Source: Cyathus striatus (taxonomy: Eukaryota; Basidiomycota; Agaricomycetes; Agaricales; Nidulariaceae). Taken from it: DNA of 64,000 nt. The notes beneath the pieces are model-generated. The model worked only from the letters and a program-made list of their open reading frames with translations, was not told where the DNA came from and ran no database searches. Shown here one piece after another: positions 35,195-46,850 of this stretch (position 1 is the stretch's first letter; the number at the start of each line of letters is the position of its first letter). The position numbers and the translations under genes are program-made. Location: positions 372,001 through 436,000 of the forward strand of contig JAOVFP010000005.1 in assembly GCA_025738555.1 (NCBI GenBank), written 5' to 3'.

Positions 35195-36010
35195 TGGAGT
35201 AAGCTTTGAGTTCGCCGATGTCTATAACTGAAACATCGTCTTCGTTTAGTCGAACGTATCGGAGACGATGGAAGAAAGGGTGATACGGGATAGGTGGGTT
35301 AGGGCAACTAAGCTTAAACCTCGAAGAAATGTGGTGGGGAGGGAAAGAGGACTAGTACAGGAGACGGTGTGGAGGTAATTATGCTGACAATGTTGTAGAG
35401 CGGCTTGGTCCTGCTTCGTTCGGTAGCGAGTTGTGGGGGGTCCTGAACTCTCCAATGTCTATGATATCATCTATATTTGCGGGATCGAGAGCATATACGG
35501 GGGCGCTGAGGTCGATGGCAAAGGAGGAGACGAGGATGGATGTAATCGTTGTAGTTGTCACATCGTCTTCATGTGGTCGACCGTGGTATCGTCACTAACT
35601 CCCAGCCCAACCTCCTACCCCCTTTAAAACAGCCCACCTCCGTGCTCTATGCCTTCGGAGTCAGTGCACCATCAATCTCCTCCAGTCGAACCCCCACCTT
35701 CCTCCCCAACACCTCCAGCTCTCGTTTGTCACCAATGTCATACACCACCCTTTTCTCATATCATTCTTCCTCCCCCATGTGCTTCGTGCATGACTCCAAG
35801 CAGGTGACAAGACACTCTGTATCATGGAGAGAATAGGCCATCGTGAGTCCTGCGTAGACGCAGACATCGTTGAAGAGGATTTGAAGAGGATAGAGCTACG
35901 AGGTTGAAGGGTCGAAGAGGGGGAAGTCAGGGTACGACGTGAACGAGAGCCATTTGAGAAGTCAGTATTGTCGTGAGGGAGGTATACATGGAGGTAGGAT
36001 AGGAGTATGT
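35195..36010 (+). repeat. Third, partial copy of the 29.5/32.5-kb repeat
   Basis: It has CCGATGTCTATAAC at 35216 and CAATGTCTATGATATCATCT at 35452, diverged from AATGTCTATAACATCGTCT at 33062. GTGCTCTATGCCTTCGGAGT at 35640 and GTGCTTCGTGCATGACTCC follow, collinear with the earlier copies. Confidence 0.5.
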
Positions 36011-36084
36011 GAGGTAGAGAGAAGATGGTAGTACGAGGGGGAAGGAGGAACGACGATGGAGGGTGCTGCGCTTGCTAGTTTTGG

Positions 36085-36195
36085 AGAGGGAGGCGTATGA
36101 GAGGATATAACATTGGGGGACACGCTCGCTATGCCGCTCCTACAGGACTTCGTCTGCGACTGCGTGGTTCTTCGTCCACGCCTTGGGAACGCAAG
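36085..36195 (+). repeat. R1 repeat copy
   Basis: GGACACGCTCGCTATGCCGC then CTACAGGACTTCGTCTGCGACTG. Confidence 0.55.
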
Positions 36196-36489
36196 CAGTC
36201 GCCGGGTGTTGAACCAGTGCACGAAAATCCCCCTCCAGCTTGTCCCACAACCCTCTCCTCATCCCCTTCCCCTCCCACTTGCCACCGACATCGTCTACCA
36301 TCACAACACCCATCTTTCCTCGGCAGATACTCAGTGCGCGGGTGGATACTGCGTAGACGCAGATGTCGATGCGATGTGGTGAGATGCGAAGAGATCACGT
36401 TGGGGCTTTGTTATGCGCGAGGTGGAGGTGGGCCTATACGGGGGGGAGGGAGGAACCATAGTAGAGGGAGCCATACTTTCAGTTTGTGG

Positions 36490-36865
36490 GAGGGTATGGG
36501 GATGATATGACGTATGGGTACATGCTACTTATTCTGCTTCCTACGGGACTCCGGCTATGGCTGCGTATGATGCCTATAGGGCTAGCGAGCTCGGTATCCA
36601 CATTTACGGAGGGGACATCATGCCCCAGCTACAGTGCAGAGCATTCATGGGGAGAAGCTTTGATGTTACGCTTGAGAGTAGCAGAGGAGGTCTATCAGCT
36701 AAGTGATGGATTAGTCGTATACTTGAATGCGCTGGGACGAAAGTGCACTACGTACCTAGATGCAGGGGAGGACAGCATCGAACTTAGGTGTTCTCGTTCT
36801 GAGGTCGAGAGGCGGGTTGTCTTTTGGTACAGTAAGTCGAGAGCAGGGGGTTCAAGTAGGCAGGA
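36490..36865 (+). repeat. R1 repeat copy, extended
   Basis: The longest R1 copy, collinear with 33595-33850 through the GGAGGTCTATCAGCTAAGTG block and on to CGAACTTAGGTGTTCTC. A plus-strand frame (36486-36884) is open but its translation is not the one seen in the minus-strand copy, so it is probably not coding. Confidence 0.55.
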
Positions 36866-37104
36866 TATCACTAAGATTGAATGATAAGGTGGAAGCGAGA
36901 CCCGTTATACTATAGTGAAGCATCAAAATGGTATATCGTAGATAGTAGAGGGTCGTGGTCGCTGTTGACATCGAGCTCGACGTTGCCAGCAGAACCGCTG
37001 TTGATTGTACACGTGACTATAGTATAATGTAATCGATTCGTCTTCCCCACAACCCCTAGACCGGAAGCCGGTCGGCACCGTGAGACTGCACCCACGGCCA
37101 TCAA

Positions 37105-37350
37105 CTGAACAAAATTACCCCTCATAATTGTTCCAGCCAGATCCCAATGTAAATGGTTGCATTGCTTGAAATATTCTACAAAAGTCTAATCTCGGAAGCT
37201 GATATGCATTACAAGAGAATCGAACTCACACCACAAGAAGCAACACACCAGCGCACCAACTGTTCACCGCTTCCCTATTAATGCTTTGATGTATACATTA
37301 CTCAAAATCTGTTACAACGATTATGTATAATATATAAAACTTAATGATGA
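37105..37350 (-). repeat. SINE-like unit S2
   Basis: Shares TTGTTCCAGCCA, GAGAATCGAACTCACA and CACAAGAAGCAACACACC with the other units, and the tail ATATATAAAACTTAATG..GAAACC with 44160-44225. Confidence 0.45.
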
Positions 37351-37866
37351 AACCAAGATAAATAAAACCTTCAACAAAAATTTAACCAGGCGAGTAAGTT
37401 GTCTACTACTTAATGGCATTGTGCAGCGGTGTAAGGGGAAAGACTTCACCAAGTCTTTTCCACCCTACCGCTACCCTACAATGTCTTGAATCTAATAAGT
37501 ATGTTACTTACTTCCATAACCATTGTTCTACTAGCCGAATTGTATTTTTCATTGTTAGATGTTAATAGGGGGGGTCAGAGTAGGTGGATTCGAGGTGGAT
37601 TCGGATTTGGATTCGACTTGGATTCAGAGTGTGATTCTGATCACAGAATCAGCCTCGAATCGTGTTTCACTCTGACCGCCCCGGTTGTGGTTTCGATTCC
37701 AGCTGGATCCAACCTCCCGGTTTCTGCTGACCTCATCCGTTTTGACATCTGCCTCCAAGCTGATAATCAGTATAATTATATATATTTAATATGTATTTAC
37801 GATCGGTTCACGAAAAATTCTACGTTATCACAGGCTGCAGACTCTTTTTCACCATCTTTATATACT

Positions 37867-39773
37867 ATGGTCCGTTCTACTGGTCGACAGAAGCGAGCTA
37901 GAGAGCTCACATACGCATACATCAAGCTATACCAGATGAAGCTGAAGGAGAAATATGCTAGAAGACATCGAGCACATCTTGAGTACAGGATGAAATTTCG
38001 CCCTCCAACTCTGCATTGCTTCACTGACTCAGACTGGATGTCAGTTTCAACATCCTCTTCAACAACAGGTTTCAAAAGCAGTGACTCTTGTTGTGATCAA
38101 GCAAGGATTACTATTCTGAAGAGCTCTGATTCCAAGTCTGAAGACAGCGACAGTGCTACTAGTGCTAGCTCTCGCTCAGATAGCAGTTACTCTGCCACTA
38201 CTAGTTCAGAATCTCCTGATTCATATACTAGTAGTAGCAGTACTACCGATGAGGAACATGCAGTAGAGGATGTTGCTTCAGAATGGGAGTACTCTGGTAA
38301 TGAGGAGATGACGAGCAAACCTCTGAAGAAGACAGTGACTTGGAGGAAGAGGATAGATCACTGAATGGAAGGCGATTTAAAGACTCCGAGGATTCTGATG
38401 CACCCACTTTTCTGAAAACTTGGCCTTATCTTCGCTATGTTTGTGATGAACTTGAAAAGCTGTATGCTCGCCGCTACCTTCAATCACGAGAGCGCTTGCC
38501 ACGTAGCCCCCCAGTTCTTCCTCATCTTCTCAGTGTTATTAAAAATGCTAGGCCAGATCATTTCCGCCGTGAGCTGCGTGTCAATCCCGCTACTTTTGAC
38601 CGCCTTGTTCAGCGCATCATTGATGATCCTGTTTTCACAAACAGCTCACATAATGCACAAATGCCAGTAGAACACCAATTGGCCATCACACTTTATCGAT
38701 TTGGACATTACGGAAATGCGGCAGGGTTAGAAAGTATCGCCCAGTGGTCTGGATATGGAAAGGGTACTATTACGCTGGTGACAAGTCGGGTTATGAAAGC
38801 TCTTTTACGACCTGCATTTCTCGCAGAGAACCTCCGGCCTCCTACTCCTGATGAGAAGAGGCGGGCAAAGCATTGGTAGAGAAGAATTCATGTGAAGCAT
38901 GGCGAGATGGATGGTGTATGGTGGATGGAACATTGGTTTGCCTCTTCAACCGCCCATACTTATTTGGTGAAGGATATTTTGATAGAAAGTGCAACTATTC
39001 ATTGAATCTTCAGGTATACTGCCAATTACATGTTCCTTTCGGTAGTAAATACTAACAGGATTCACTTTGCTAGGTGGTATCTCTCCCAAACTTACGAATA
39101 ATCGACATTGGGTATGGTTATACTGGAAGTACACATGACTCAAGCGCATGGCAAAAAACTAAGATTTACCAGGAGAGGGACAAGTATCTTGAAGGAGACG
39201 AGTTTATATGGGCTGATTCAGCTTATCCCGTAAGGAAATGCATTGTTTTAGTAAACCTGCTCTAACAGTTGGCTGCCTGTTTAGATTGAGGAATGGTTAG
39301 TTGCACCATATAAGAAGCCTGAACGAGACGAACCCGACAATGAAAAATTCAATGCACAACTTTCCCATATCCGTATCAGATCAGAACATGCTATTGGATT
39401 TCTGAAAGGTCGCTTCCAGTGTCTCAAGGAACTACGGGTTCTCATTCGTGATGTAAAAACTCACAAGATTGCAACATATTGGATGGTAGCTTGCGTAGCT
39501 GTACACAACTTTGCAATGGAGGTTGAAGCAGAAGAGAGGGGATATTCTAGTATAGGTTCATCAACGGAGCCTTTTATCGGTGCAGGAAGATCACCCATAC
39601 AATCTGACAATAATGATGATGGAAATGAAGGACTAGGTATCTCTGCACAGCCTGCTCAGCAGCGTGGTCATCGAGGTAGGGCACTTGCTGCAGCGAAAGA
39701 ACGGCGGGAGAGGTTAAAGCAGTCACTTTTCGAGGCATGGGAGGAACAGAGATACAATTCAGATAGTATATAG
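37867..39773 (+). pseudogene. HARBI1-like transposase with two frameshifts
   Basis: Exons 37867-39013, 39074-39229 and 39285-39773, with phase-0 introns of 60 and 55 bases. I chose the ATG at 37867 because the open frame upstream crosses the terminal repeat. The N-terminal region is basic then Ser/Asp-rich, followed by a helix-turn-helix-like region (ITLYRFGHYGNAAGLESIAQ). The DDE_Tnp_4 core has first Asp in CMVDGTLV, second Asp in IWADSAYP and Glu in RIRSEHAIGFLKGRF. The frame changes near 38300-38340, and again at 38874 where AKHW and VEKNSCEAWRDG overlap by one missing base. The C-terminus is Arg/Glu-rich. It would cut and paste the element at TWA-like 3-bp targets in the nucleus. The three catalytic residues look present. 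Confidence 0.8.
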
Positions 39774-39839
39774 TTGAAATATATGTATATATGAGCTACA
39801 ATGCAACAATGTTGAGAGGATGGAATAACACTACGTAGG

Positions 39840-40430
39840 CAAGAGCAAGGATACCATACCACATACCCCGCTACCCAATCACGTCCCCCTCCACGGCGTT
39901 GAGTACCCACCATACCACACCACATACCCCGCTACCCAATCACGTCCCCTCCACGGCGTCGAGTACCCACTATGCCCACTCTCCCCCATACGAAGGTTGT
40001 GGTGTGTCAATGTTCTGGCGTTCCGGCGGTGTGACCACGTATGCAGGTCATGGTGCTAACATTCTGGTGTTTCGGTGCGGGCTCTCCTCCCCCGTACGAA
40101 GGTTGTGGTGTGTCAATGTTCTGTGTTCCGGCGGTGTGATCACGTACGCAGGTCGTGGTGCTAACGTTCTGGCGTTCCAGTGCAGGCTCTCTGCGGCATC
40201 GAGTTCTGGCGTTCCGGTGCGGGCTCTCTGCGGCATCGAGTACCCACCATGCCCACTCTCCCCCATACGGAGGGTCGTGGTTTCAACATTCTGGTGCGAC
40301 CGCGCATGAGGGTCGCGGTGTCAGCGTTCTGGCATTCCGGTGGTGTGACCGCGTATGCTGCCGGTACGCAGGTTGTGGTGTCAACGTTCTGGCGTTCCCG
40401 TGTGCACCTCATACACTGGTTGCCTAGTAC
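39840..40430. repeat. Minisatellite between the Harbinger genes
   Basis: There are two long units of about 66 bases (CTACCCAATCACGTCCCC plus CTCCACGGCGT) and then units of about 45-110 bases. Those contain GAAGGTTGTGGTGTGTCAAT, GTTCTGGCGTTCCGG and GTGCGGGCTCTCC in varied order to about 40410. GC- and CpG-rich compared with the flanks. Open frames here are repeat artefacts. Confidence 0.8.
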
Positions 40431-40782
40431 TAGTGAACCCTCCTGTAAGTTTCTAGATGTGGGTTGAGCAAGCCGCCCTCGACACCAGCAATAATTGAGC
40501 TTCGCGTACGATACTTGATTACACTCGCCTCGGGACATTTGAGAGAGAGGGGGGGAAAGCCGGCTGCAACTTGAGAGGGCGAGAGCTTCATGACTTCGTA
40601 ACACAGAAACATAGAAAGCAGGAAGAAGGGAGTTAAGCAAGTGACAACACACCAGAAAGCGTAGCCTAAGCCAGGGCAGAGGGTTCATTACGCAGTCATG
40701 TGACTAGCTATAGGAAGACTCATTGAACGATGTATGTATTCATTTCATACCCTATAGCTGCCCTATAGCTAATAAATATTAG

Positions 40783-42653
40783 TTATTTATCAGCCTGAGT
40801 CTGCTGTTCAAACGAAGGGAGATACGGTAGGTTGTCATAACGCTGAGCCTGCGGACTAGGGTTATCTGAGTATGGCATATCAAAGCCAAAGCCTGAATGG
40901 CTCGATGTATTCTTGCTTGCCTGTAGCTGCGCTAGTCGTTTGAGCTCAAATCGCTGGCGATCTTTCTCCATCTTCCTCTTCTCCTTCATCTCGAGTGCCC
41001 GTAGCTCGGCTTCTTTAGCATCCTTTCGCTCCTGTCGTCGTCGTTCCTCAATATCAAATCTCTCCTGCCGACGTTGCTCCTCGAGTTCCTTCTTTGCCTG
41101 AAGTCGCATAGCCTCGCGCTTTAGCATAGCTACCTCCCTCATCTTTTCCACCTCAAGCCGGGCCCTCTTCTCTGCATCTGCCCTTATCGACTCCATCTTA
41201 ACTTTCGCAGCTACCTCCTTCTCACGTGTTGATGCTTCAATCTGTGCAACTGTTGCAAACTCGTTAACCTTGAGCTTCTTGGATCTACTGGCCGTGGATG
41301 CAGGTGGTGGTTTGGAAGATGTTCGTGGACCAGGTAGATTGGAGATTGGAGGTGTTCGGTGTGCAGGCGCTTCAGGAATTGGGTCATCTTCAGCATCTGT
41401 GAGTTTTCGCTTAGCCTTGTGCACCCTGGCAGCCGACACTTCAGTATCTGATAAAACACCCATGGGAAGCTCATCGGACTCCAAGTCACTAGCATCTGCA
41501 GGTCCTTCTGATGTAGTCGGCTCAGTAACATTCCAGTCATCGAGCCCTTGATCGATGTCACTATGACCAGTGTTCTGGCCTTCATGATCGTTGCCCAAGT
41601 CACCAGCACCCTCAGTATCGTCGCCAGCATCTCCCATTCCTCATCTGATGCACCTAGAATGGACAAATCGATTGAAGTACCACTATTTCCAAGTCCTATA
41701 GGCTTCATATTCGGACGCTCTGCAATCAAAGCATTCATTTCAAAAACCACGGCGTATGATTTCTGATTTCCTCTATATATGATAACTGAGTAACAGGAAT
41801 GACAGATTTAAATGAAACTCACGCCATTTTGTATATAACGGAGTATTTGCTGTGATTTGCTCTTCCTGCGTCAATCCTGCACCTGTCTCCCCCATTTCTA
41901 CCATGCATTTGAGAGTAATATCACGCATTCTAGTTTATATCAGTACTACTAACCACTTGTAAGACGTAGAAGACCTCACTTGCTAAGCCGGTTTTTGAGT
42001 TTCGTTACCCAAGGCTTCCGAGCCTGACTTGCAGCCTTTTTGTCGAACTTTTTCTTTTCAGTCTTCTTTCCCCTCTTGTTGGTCGAGTCTTGTTTATTGG
42101 TCGAGTCTTTCTTCTCTTCAGGAGGAGTATTTGCATCAAGGGCCGGTTTGAAGATCTCAGCGAAATCTTCGTGGGTTTCAAACATAGCAATGGCCAGCTT
42201 CCAAAGCCATTCAGACTTTGCTTTGCCCCCGCCTTTAGCTGTAGACTGATTAGCCCCTGGGGGGGGGAAAAGGCCATTCTTGATGTCCACATTGCTTGTC
42301 AGTTGCGAAAGCAGGTTAAACGTCTCTCGACAGTTGTCTGCATTCCAGCTGTTGATTGAATGTTTAGAAGATTAGATGATATTACAATAATATTAATGGG
42401 TGGGAACCGAAGCTGAAGACCGGACTTACTCTATTTGAGCACCATCCGACTGTTCCTGAGAATTAACCTCCTCACTGTCTCCGTCAACTCCTTGTGCAGG
42501 GATAGGATCTTCTGATGGGGTAGCAGTTGATTTCGCCTTAGATTTCTTGGAAGCGGACTTTGTTGACTTCTTGGTAGTGGATGTGTCTGCTGTATTTTTA
42601 GACTTCCAAGCAGCCATAGCGTATTGGAGCGAGCGTGTTTTTTGAGCTTTCAT
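40783..42653 (-). pseudogene. Harbinger partner protein with one frameshift
   Basis: Four exons on the minus strand: 42653-42430, 42348-41980, 41929-41823 and 41770-40783. Splice phases agree throughout. It is Lys/Thr/Ser-rich at the start; then NADNCRETFNLLSQL and SEWLWKLAIAMFETHEDFA, a helical segment; a Lys-rich linker; then YTKWRNQKSYAVVFEMNALI and ERPNMKPIGLGNSGTSIDLS, as in basidiomycete partner ORFs; then a frame change near 41640 (DEEW to GDAGDDTEG); then a long charged coiled coil (about 40900-41250). Harbinger elements need such a second, DNA-binding protein for nuclear import and end recognition. I infer that role from position and layout; I do not see a clear Myb motif. Confidence 0.6.
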
Positions 42654-42919
42654 TCATTTCAATTTTCAAACCTCCAGGTTGATTAGTAATAATAATAATT
42701 TTATTTATACATATAAAAACAATCTGTTTTGAAACTATGATGACGAATTGATCGAGTAGCTGGATCCGGATTCGGGTGCGTTGAAGCAGCTCAAAAGTTG
42801 CTTCGCACACAAAGTTGGATCCGTGATTCTCCCACGATTCTGGCTGTCCAGAATCCACTTCGAATCCAAATCCGAATCCACCTCGAATCCACCTACTCTG
42901 ACCCCCCCTAATATTTATT

Positions 42920-43235
42920 AAGCACTAATAGATTTTGCTGTCTTTTCATCGATTGTACAGGTGTTTTATGCGAGCCTTAAACATCGTCTGTATGTCGACA
43001 TTGTACACAGTTTGCCTCCTTTCCATATTTGATTCCTCTCTCTGACATTATTTTTTCATTAGATATCTAAGTAGTTTGAGAGGCTCATAAGGTCAGGAAG
43101 CTATGTATCATTTGCATCACTCGTCTTGTTCTTTTAAGCTCTTCCTCTATTATGCACTACATACAGCTATTACTTGACAGAACACTTTCGAATGAGACGC
43201 AAATTGGACAGTGATTGCGATGTGTGATACATGTT
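42920..43235. other. No recognisable gene
   Basis: Unassigned flank of the Harbinger insertion. Confidence 0.5.
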
Positions 43236-43239
43236 TTTT

Positions 43240-44225
43240 TGCTATTGTAATGCCGTCAACTGAAGTAAATTTCTCTTCATATCCAGCCGGATTTTAAGGC
43301 AAAGGTTGGAGAAAGGATTTAATTTGCTGTGTAGTGTTTGAAACATTTTGCAAAAACGAAGTACCTGGAGGTATATATATGCATTATGAGAGAGTTGAAA
43401 AGAAGCAACATACTAGTTAGCTTCTACCCCATCTTTACCGCAATCTAATAATGTCTTAAAGTATAGTCAGTGTTTTGTGCTGCCAACTTAACTAAATTTC
43501 TCCACATAATTTGTTCTATAGAGATCATAAGGCAATGGCAAAGAATGGCAGTGTTTGAAACATTCTACAAAAATCAAACGACAGAAGATCATGCATTACA
43601 AGACAATTGAACTAACATCACAGGGAGCAACAGACCGATTAATCGCTCCCCTAAAATGCTTTAATGTATATATAAATAAAAACCTGAATGTTTGAAGGAC
43701 AGTCAGTGTTTTAAAATTTCTGCAAAAATCGGATCTTGACAGAAATGTATGCATTATAAGAGAATCGAACAAGAAGCAACACAATCTACTACAATGATTA
43801 AGTATCATATATGAGACTCAATGTGTTTAAGAAATTTTTACTTTGGTATTGCAGTTACATATAGCATTATGAGAGAATTGAACTCTCAACGGCGTAAGGG
43901 GAAACAACACTACCAATTCCTATTTACTTTACCGCCATCTTATAATGTCTTGAAGTACATTCACAGTGTTTTATGCTGTCAATTGTACTAAATTTATCCG
44001 CAGAATTTGTTGCACACGGATCCTAAGGCAAAGGATAGCAGTGTTTGAAATATTCTACAAAAATCAAATTCATGATCCAGATATGCACTATAAGAGAATC
44101 GAACTCCCATCACAAGAAGCAACACACCGGTTGACCGCTGCCTCAGTAATGCCTTTATGCACACCTAACTCAAGTCACGATTAAGTATGATATATATGAT
44201 ATATAAAACCCAATGCTGAAACCGG
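43240..44225 (-). repeat. Array of about five SINE-like units
   Basis: Diverged head-to-tail copies at about 43280, 43510, 43720, 43860 and 43990. Recurring words are AAGGCAAAG, GCAGTGTTTGAAA, CATTATAAGAGAATCGAAC, AAGAAGCAACACA and AGTCAGTGTTTT. The last unit ends ATATATAAAACCCAATGCTG, as at 37330. Minus-strand GAGTTCGATTCTC resembles a B box. Confidence 0.55.
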
Positions 44226-44697
44226 GCCCTGAAATTTCAAAGTAACCTCCGCGTCAGCACAAGATAATGAAGAACATAGAACACCTTATCTCCTATTAGA
44301 AGTGGCACACCGAGATCCTCAGGGGGAAGGGGACGGTATGGTGGTAGCGCGTAGAGAACGTTAGTGACGAGTGGGAGTGGGAGGAGAGGTTGTAGAAAAT
44401 GATTGAAAGACAGGAAGAACAAGAGGTTCATCGACCTGTTCAGACGGTGAGCACATTTTGACTTTCATTGCCCACTTATCAAACTTTCAAGTCTAATTCT
44501 GGCCACTACCGAGGGACTGCACGCTCAAGTTGAGTCAATGGCTTATTCGACTAACGTTACGACGACTACGGAACCAATGCGTTTTGGCATATTCGTGCTT
44601 CTCCCCAATACTATTACGCTGCATACTCACAACCGCACCAAGTTGAGGTGTCATGAACATTATTGCGTATAACCCCTCGACACCTCCCCTCTAGGCG

Positions 44698-45287
44698 TAA
44701 GGTAGGCGACATCAGGTTCCAGCACCCCCTTACATAATCAAGAACCTTGTCTCCACAACGTTGGAAATTCCTTCCTCACACATCATTCCTGGGAAAATCT
44801 AACTCCAACAATCTGTAGTTAATAGTTTCGAGAGCAAAATGTTCGAAATATTTTTTCGAAATATTGAGTATGTCCTGAGGAATTTAAAGAATAGTTTTAT
44901 GACTATAAATTGGCTCAAAACATCATTTTAAAGCATTTGCAGACATTTGGAAGGCATTTTGTTTTTTTGACCTCGAACATTTTGCGCCTTATGTAATACG
45001 TACCTGATTATATAATCATTTCCATGTGACGAAAATGTAACACAATGTCACATAATGTGACATTGAGTATGGTTGTAGGAACAACATTTGCGAAATTTCT
45101 ATGGCTCTTTTACCTTAACTTTTTGCATAAAATTCCTAGATGTGTATAATAAGCTTATATAACTTTGATTTCAGACAAAATTTAAGATCTACAATTTTTT
45201 TATTTTCCTGAACCCAGGATTTTGCATCTCTTGGCGCTTACTAAGCTGCTTACATAAGGGTGCTGGAACCTGATGTCGCCTACCTTA
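44698..45287. mobile_element. 586-bp TA-flanked MITE (mariner-like)
   Basis: The element spans 44700-45285 with perfect 28-base inverted ends starting AGGTAGGCGACATCAGGTTC, flanked by TA on both sides. The related repeat near 32270-32285 reads GGCGTATACGC without the insertion, an empty site that confirms the TA target. No transposase inside; AT-rich interior. Confidence 0.85.
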
Positions 45288-46120
45288 TACGCCATCTCCA
45301 CTACCCTTCCCCATCCCGATGGTGATGGCGAATTCGCCCACTCCTCGGAGTCCTTCGGGCACTTCGTTTCTTGGAGTGCACCATCAGTTCCCCCACGTTT
45401 ACTACAAAGTCACGAGTGGTGAATAACTTTAATTAAAGTAGATTTCGAAGGAGAAGTTTACATGTGGCACTGGGGAGTCTTTCCCCTCCGTTAAGGCCCA
45501 TGTCATAGATGCAGCCAATGTTGATGTCTCTAATGTTGCTGTGAAGGGGAAGCGAGTGAGTAGGATTTTTACAGTACTCACAGCTTGCAAAGTCTCGTGT
45601 TTTGCAAGCCACTTTTCAGGCGAATGACACTGTTTCCAGAAGGATGTATCGATAACCATCTGTTGATTACATATGTTCTGGTCTACAACAGGTTAATTAC
45701 AAAGTACACGAACCCAGATACACGATCATGCCCCCGATGCGTTCTAGTAACTTAGACTAGTAATGTAAGGGTGTTAAGAGCGACACGGAGGAGAGTAATA
45801 ACCATGAGACGAGTGGGAAGTACTTCACGAAGTTCACGTGCATGTATCCTAGTAAGATCTGGGAGTAATTTGCAGAGGCACTCGCGTCGCCGAACCTTAG
45901 ATATACACACCTTTCCCACACAATGAGAAGGATAGGGGTTGGGGAGAAGAGGGTGGAAACACGAACGAGAACATTTTTGACGTTAATGTTGTTGCGGAGG
46001 GAGTGGTCATGGAGGTGCTAGAGGTGGATGTGATGGAGACAATGATGTGAGGCCGAGGATGGTACAACCTGTGCGGCGGGAGGAGTGAAAATGGGGGGTG
46101 CCGTGCTTTCTGGTTTGGGG
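45288..46120. other. Repeat mosaic, no recognisable gene
   Basis: Continuation of the mosaic interrupted by the MITE. 45960-46060 resembles 30430-30540 (GGAGGTG, GTGATGGAGACAATGATG). No coding motif. Confidence 0.45.
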
Positions 46121-46124
46121 GGAC

Positions 46125-46210
46125 GTGGGTAGAATACGACGTAGGGGGACACACTCACTATTTCGCTTGCTATTGGACTTAGGGTGCGACTGCGTAGTTC
46201 GTCATTATAT
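46125..46210 (+). repeat. R1 repeat copy
   Basis: GTAGAATACGACGTAGGGGG then CTTGCTATTGGACTTAGGGTGCGACTGCGTAG, very like 30600-30672. Confidence 0.55.
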
Positions 46211-46559
46211 ACACTAAAGCTTTCTCTGAACTTTGCTCCCACTCACCACCGATATTGTCTACTACTGTCCACAATGTCTCTAGTACCTGCCAGATACTTC
46301 ACGTGCGAATTCAAAACAGGTGATAAGGTGATCTATGTCACTGCACGTATGTGAAGTGAGGTATCTTGCGTGACCATGGATGTTGTTGAGGACAAAGGCT
46401 ATAAGGCGACAGGTTGGAGAAGCCGAGGAGATGAAGTCCGTGTACTATATGAACAAGAGATGTTCTGAGATGTAGAGTGCTGGTGGAAGTGGGAAAGGAT
46501 ATGAGAGTGTGTGGGGACGGCAGTTAGGGCTGCGTTTCAGGAGGGAGGAATGACAATAG

Positions 46560-46850
46560 AGGAGCTGCGTACTATGTGGACGCGCTCGCTATGCCGCTTC
46601 ATTCGGGCAGGAGACTCGGGCGGCGCCGCATAGGATGCCTACAGGGCCAGAATATCTGGTATTCGCGTTCACGGAGGAGACGTCATGCTCCAGCTGTGCT
46701 GTTGAGCATTCGTGGGAGTACAGCGAGGGTTTGGATTGGTGGGCAAGAGCATTGGTATGGGAAAGTTTCGATGTCACCGTTAACGTTCATGTTCGAAGAG
46801 ATCTAACAGCTAATGGATAGATTGGTCGGATAAGGCTACGTGGAGATAGG
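46560..46850 (+). repeat. R1 repeat copy
   Basis: CGCTCGCTATGCCGCTTCAT ... GTCATGCTCCAGCTGTGCTG ... GAGCATTCGTGGGAG, collinear with 33610-33800 and 36540-36760. Confidence 0.55.

Larger units (their letters stand above)
37564..42912. mobile_element. PIF/Harbinger transposon, near complete
   Basis: The element spans 37567-42909 (5343 bp) with terminal inverted repeats of 50 perfect bases that begin AGGGGGGGTCAGAGTAGG and contain repeated TGGATTCG words. It is flanked by the 3-bp duplication AAT (37564-37566 and 42910-42912). It carries the usual two convergent genes: a HARBI1-type DDE transposase (plus) and a coiled-coil putative DNA-binding partner (minus), with a minisatellite between them. 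Both genes have frameshifts, so this copy is probably recently dead or contains sequence errors. Confidence 0.9.

Noticed and set aside
37486..37866. Extended N-terminus of the Harbinger transposase frame
   Set aside because: It runs through the terminal inverted repeat and flanking host DNA; the ATG at 37867 is a better start.
40155..40688. Overlapping ORFs on both strands in the Harbinger spacer
   Set aside because: They translate the minisatellite and have no conserved motif.
40913..41551. Plus-strand Ser/Arg-rich frames
   Set aside because: Antisense shadows of the coiled-coil partner gene.
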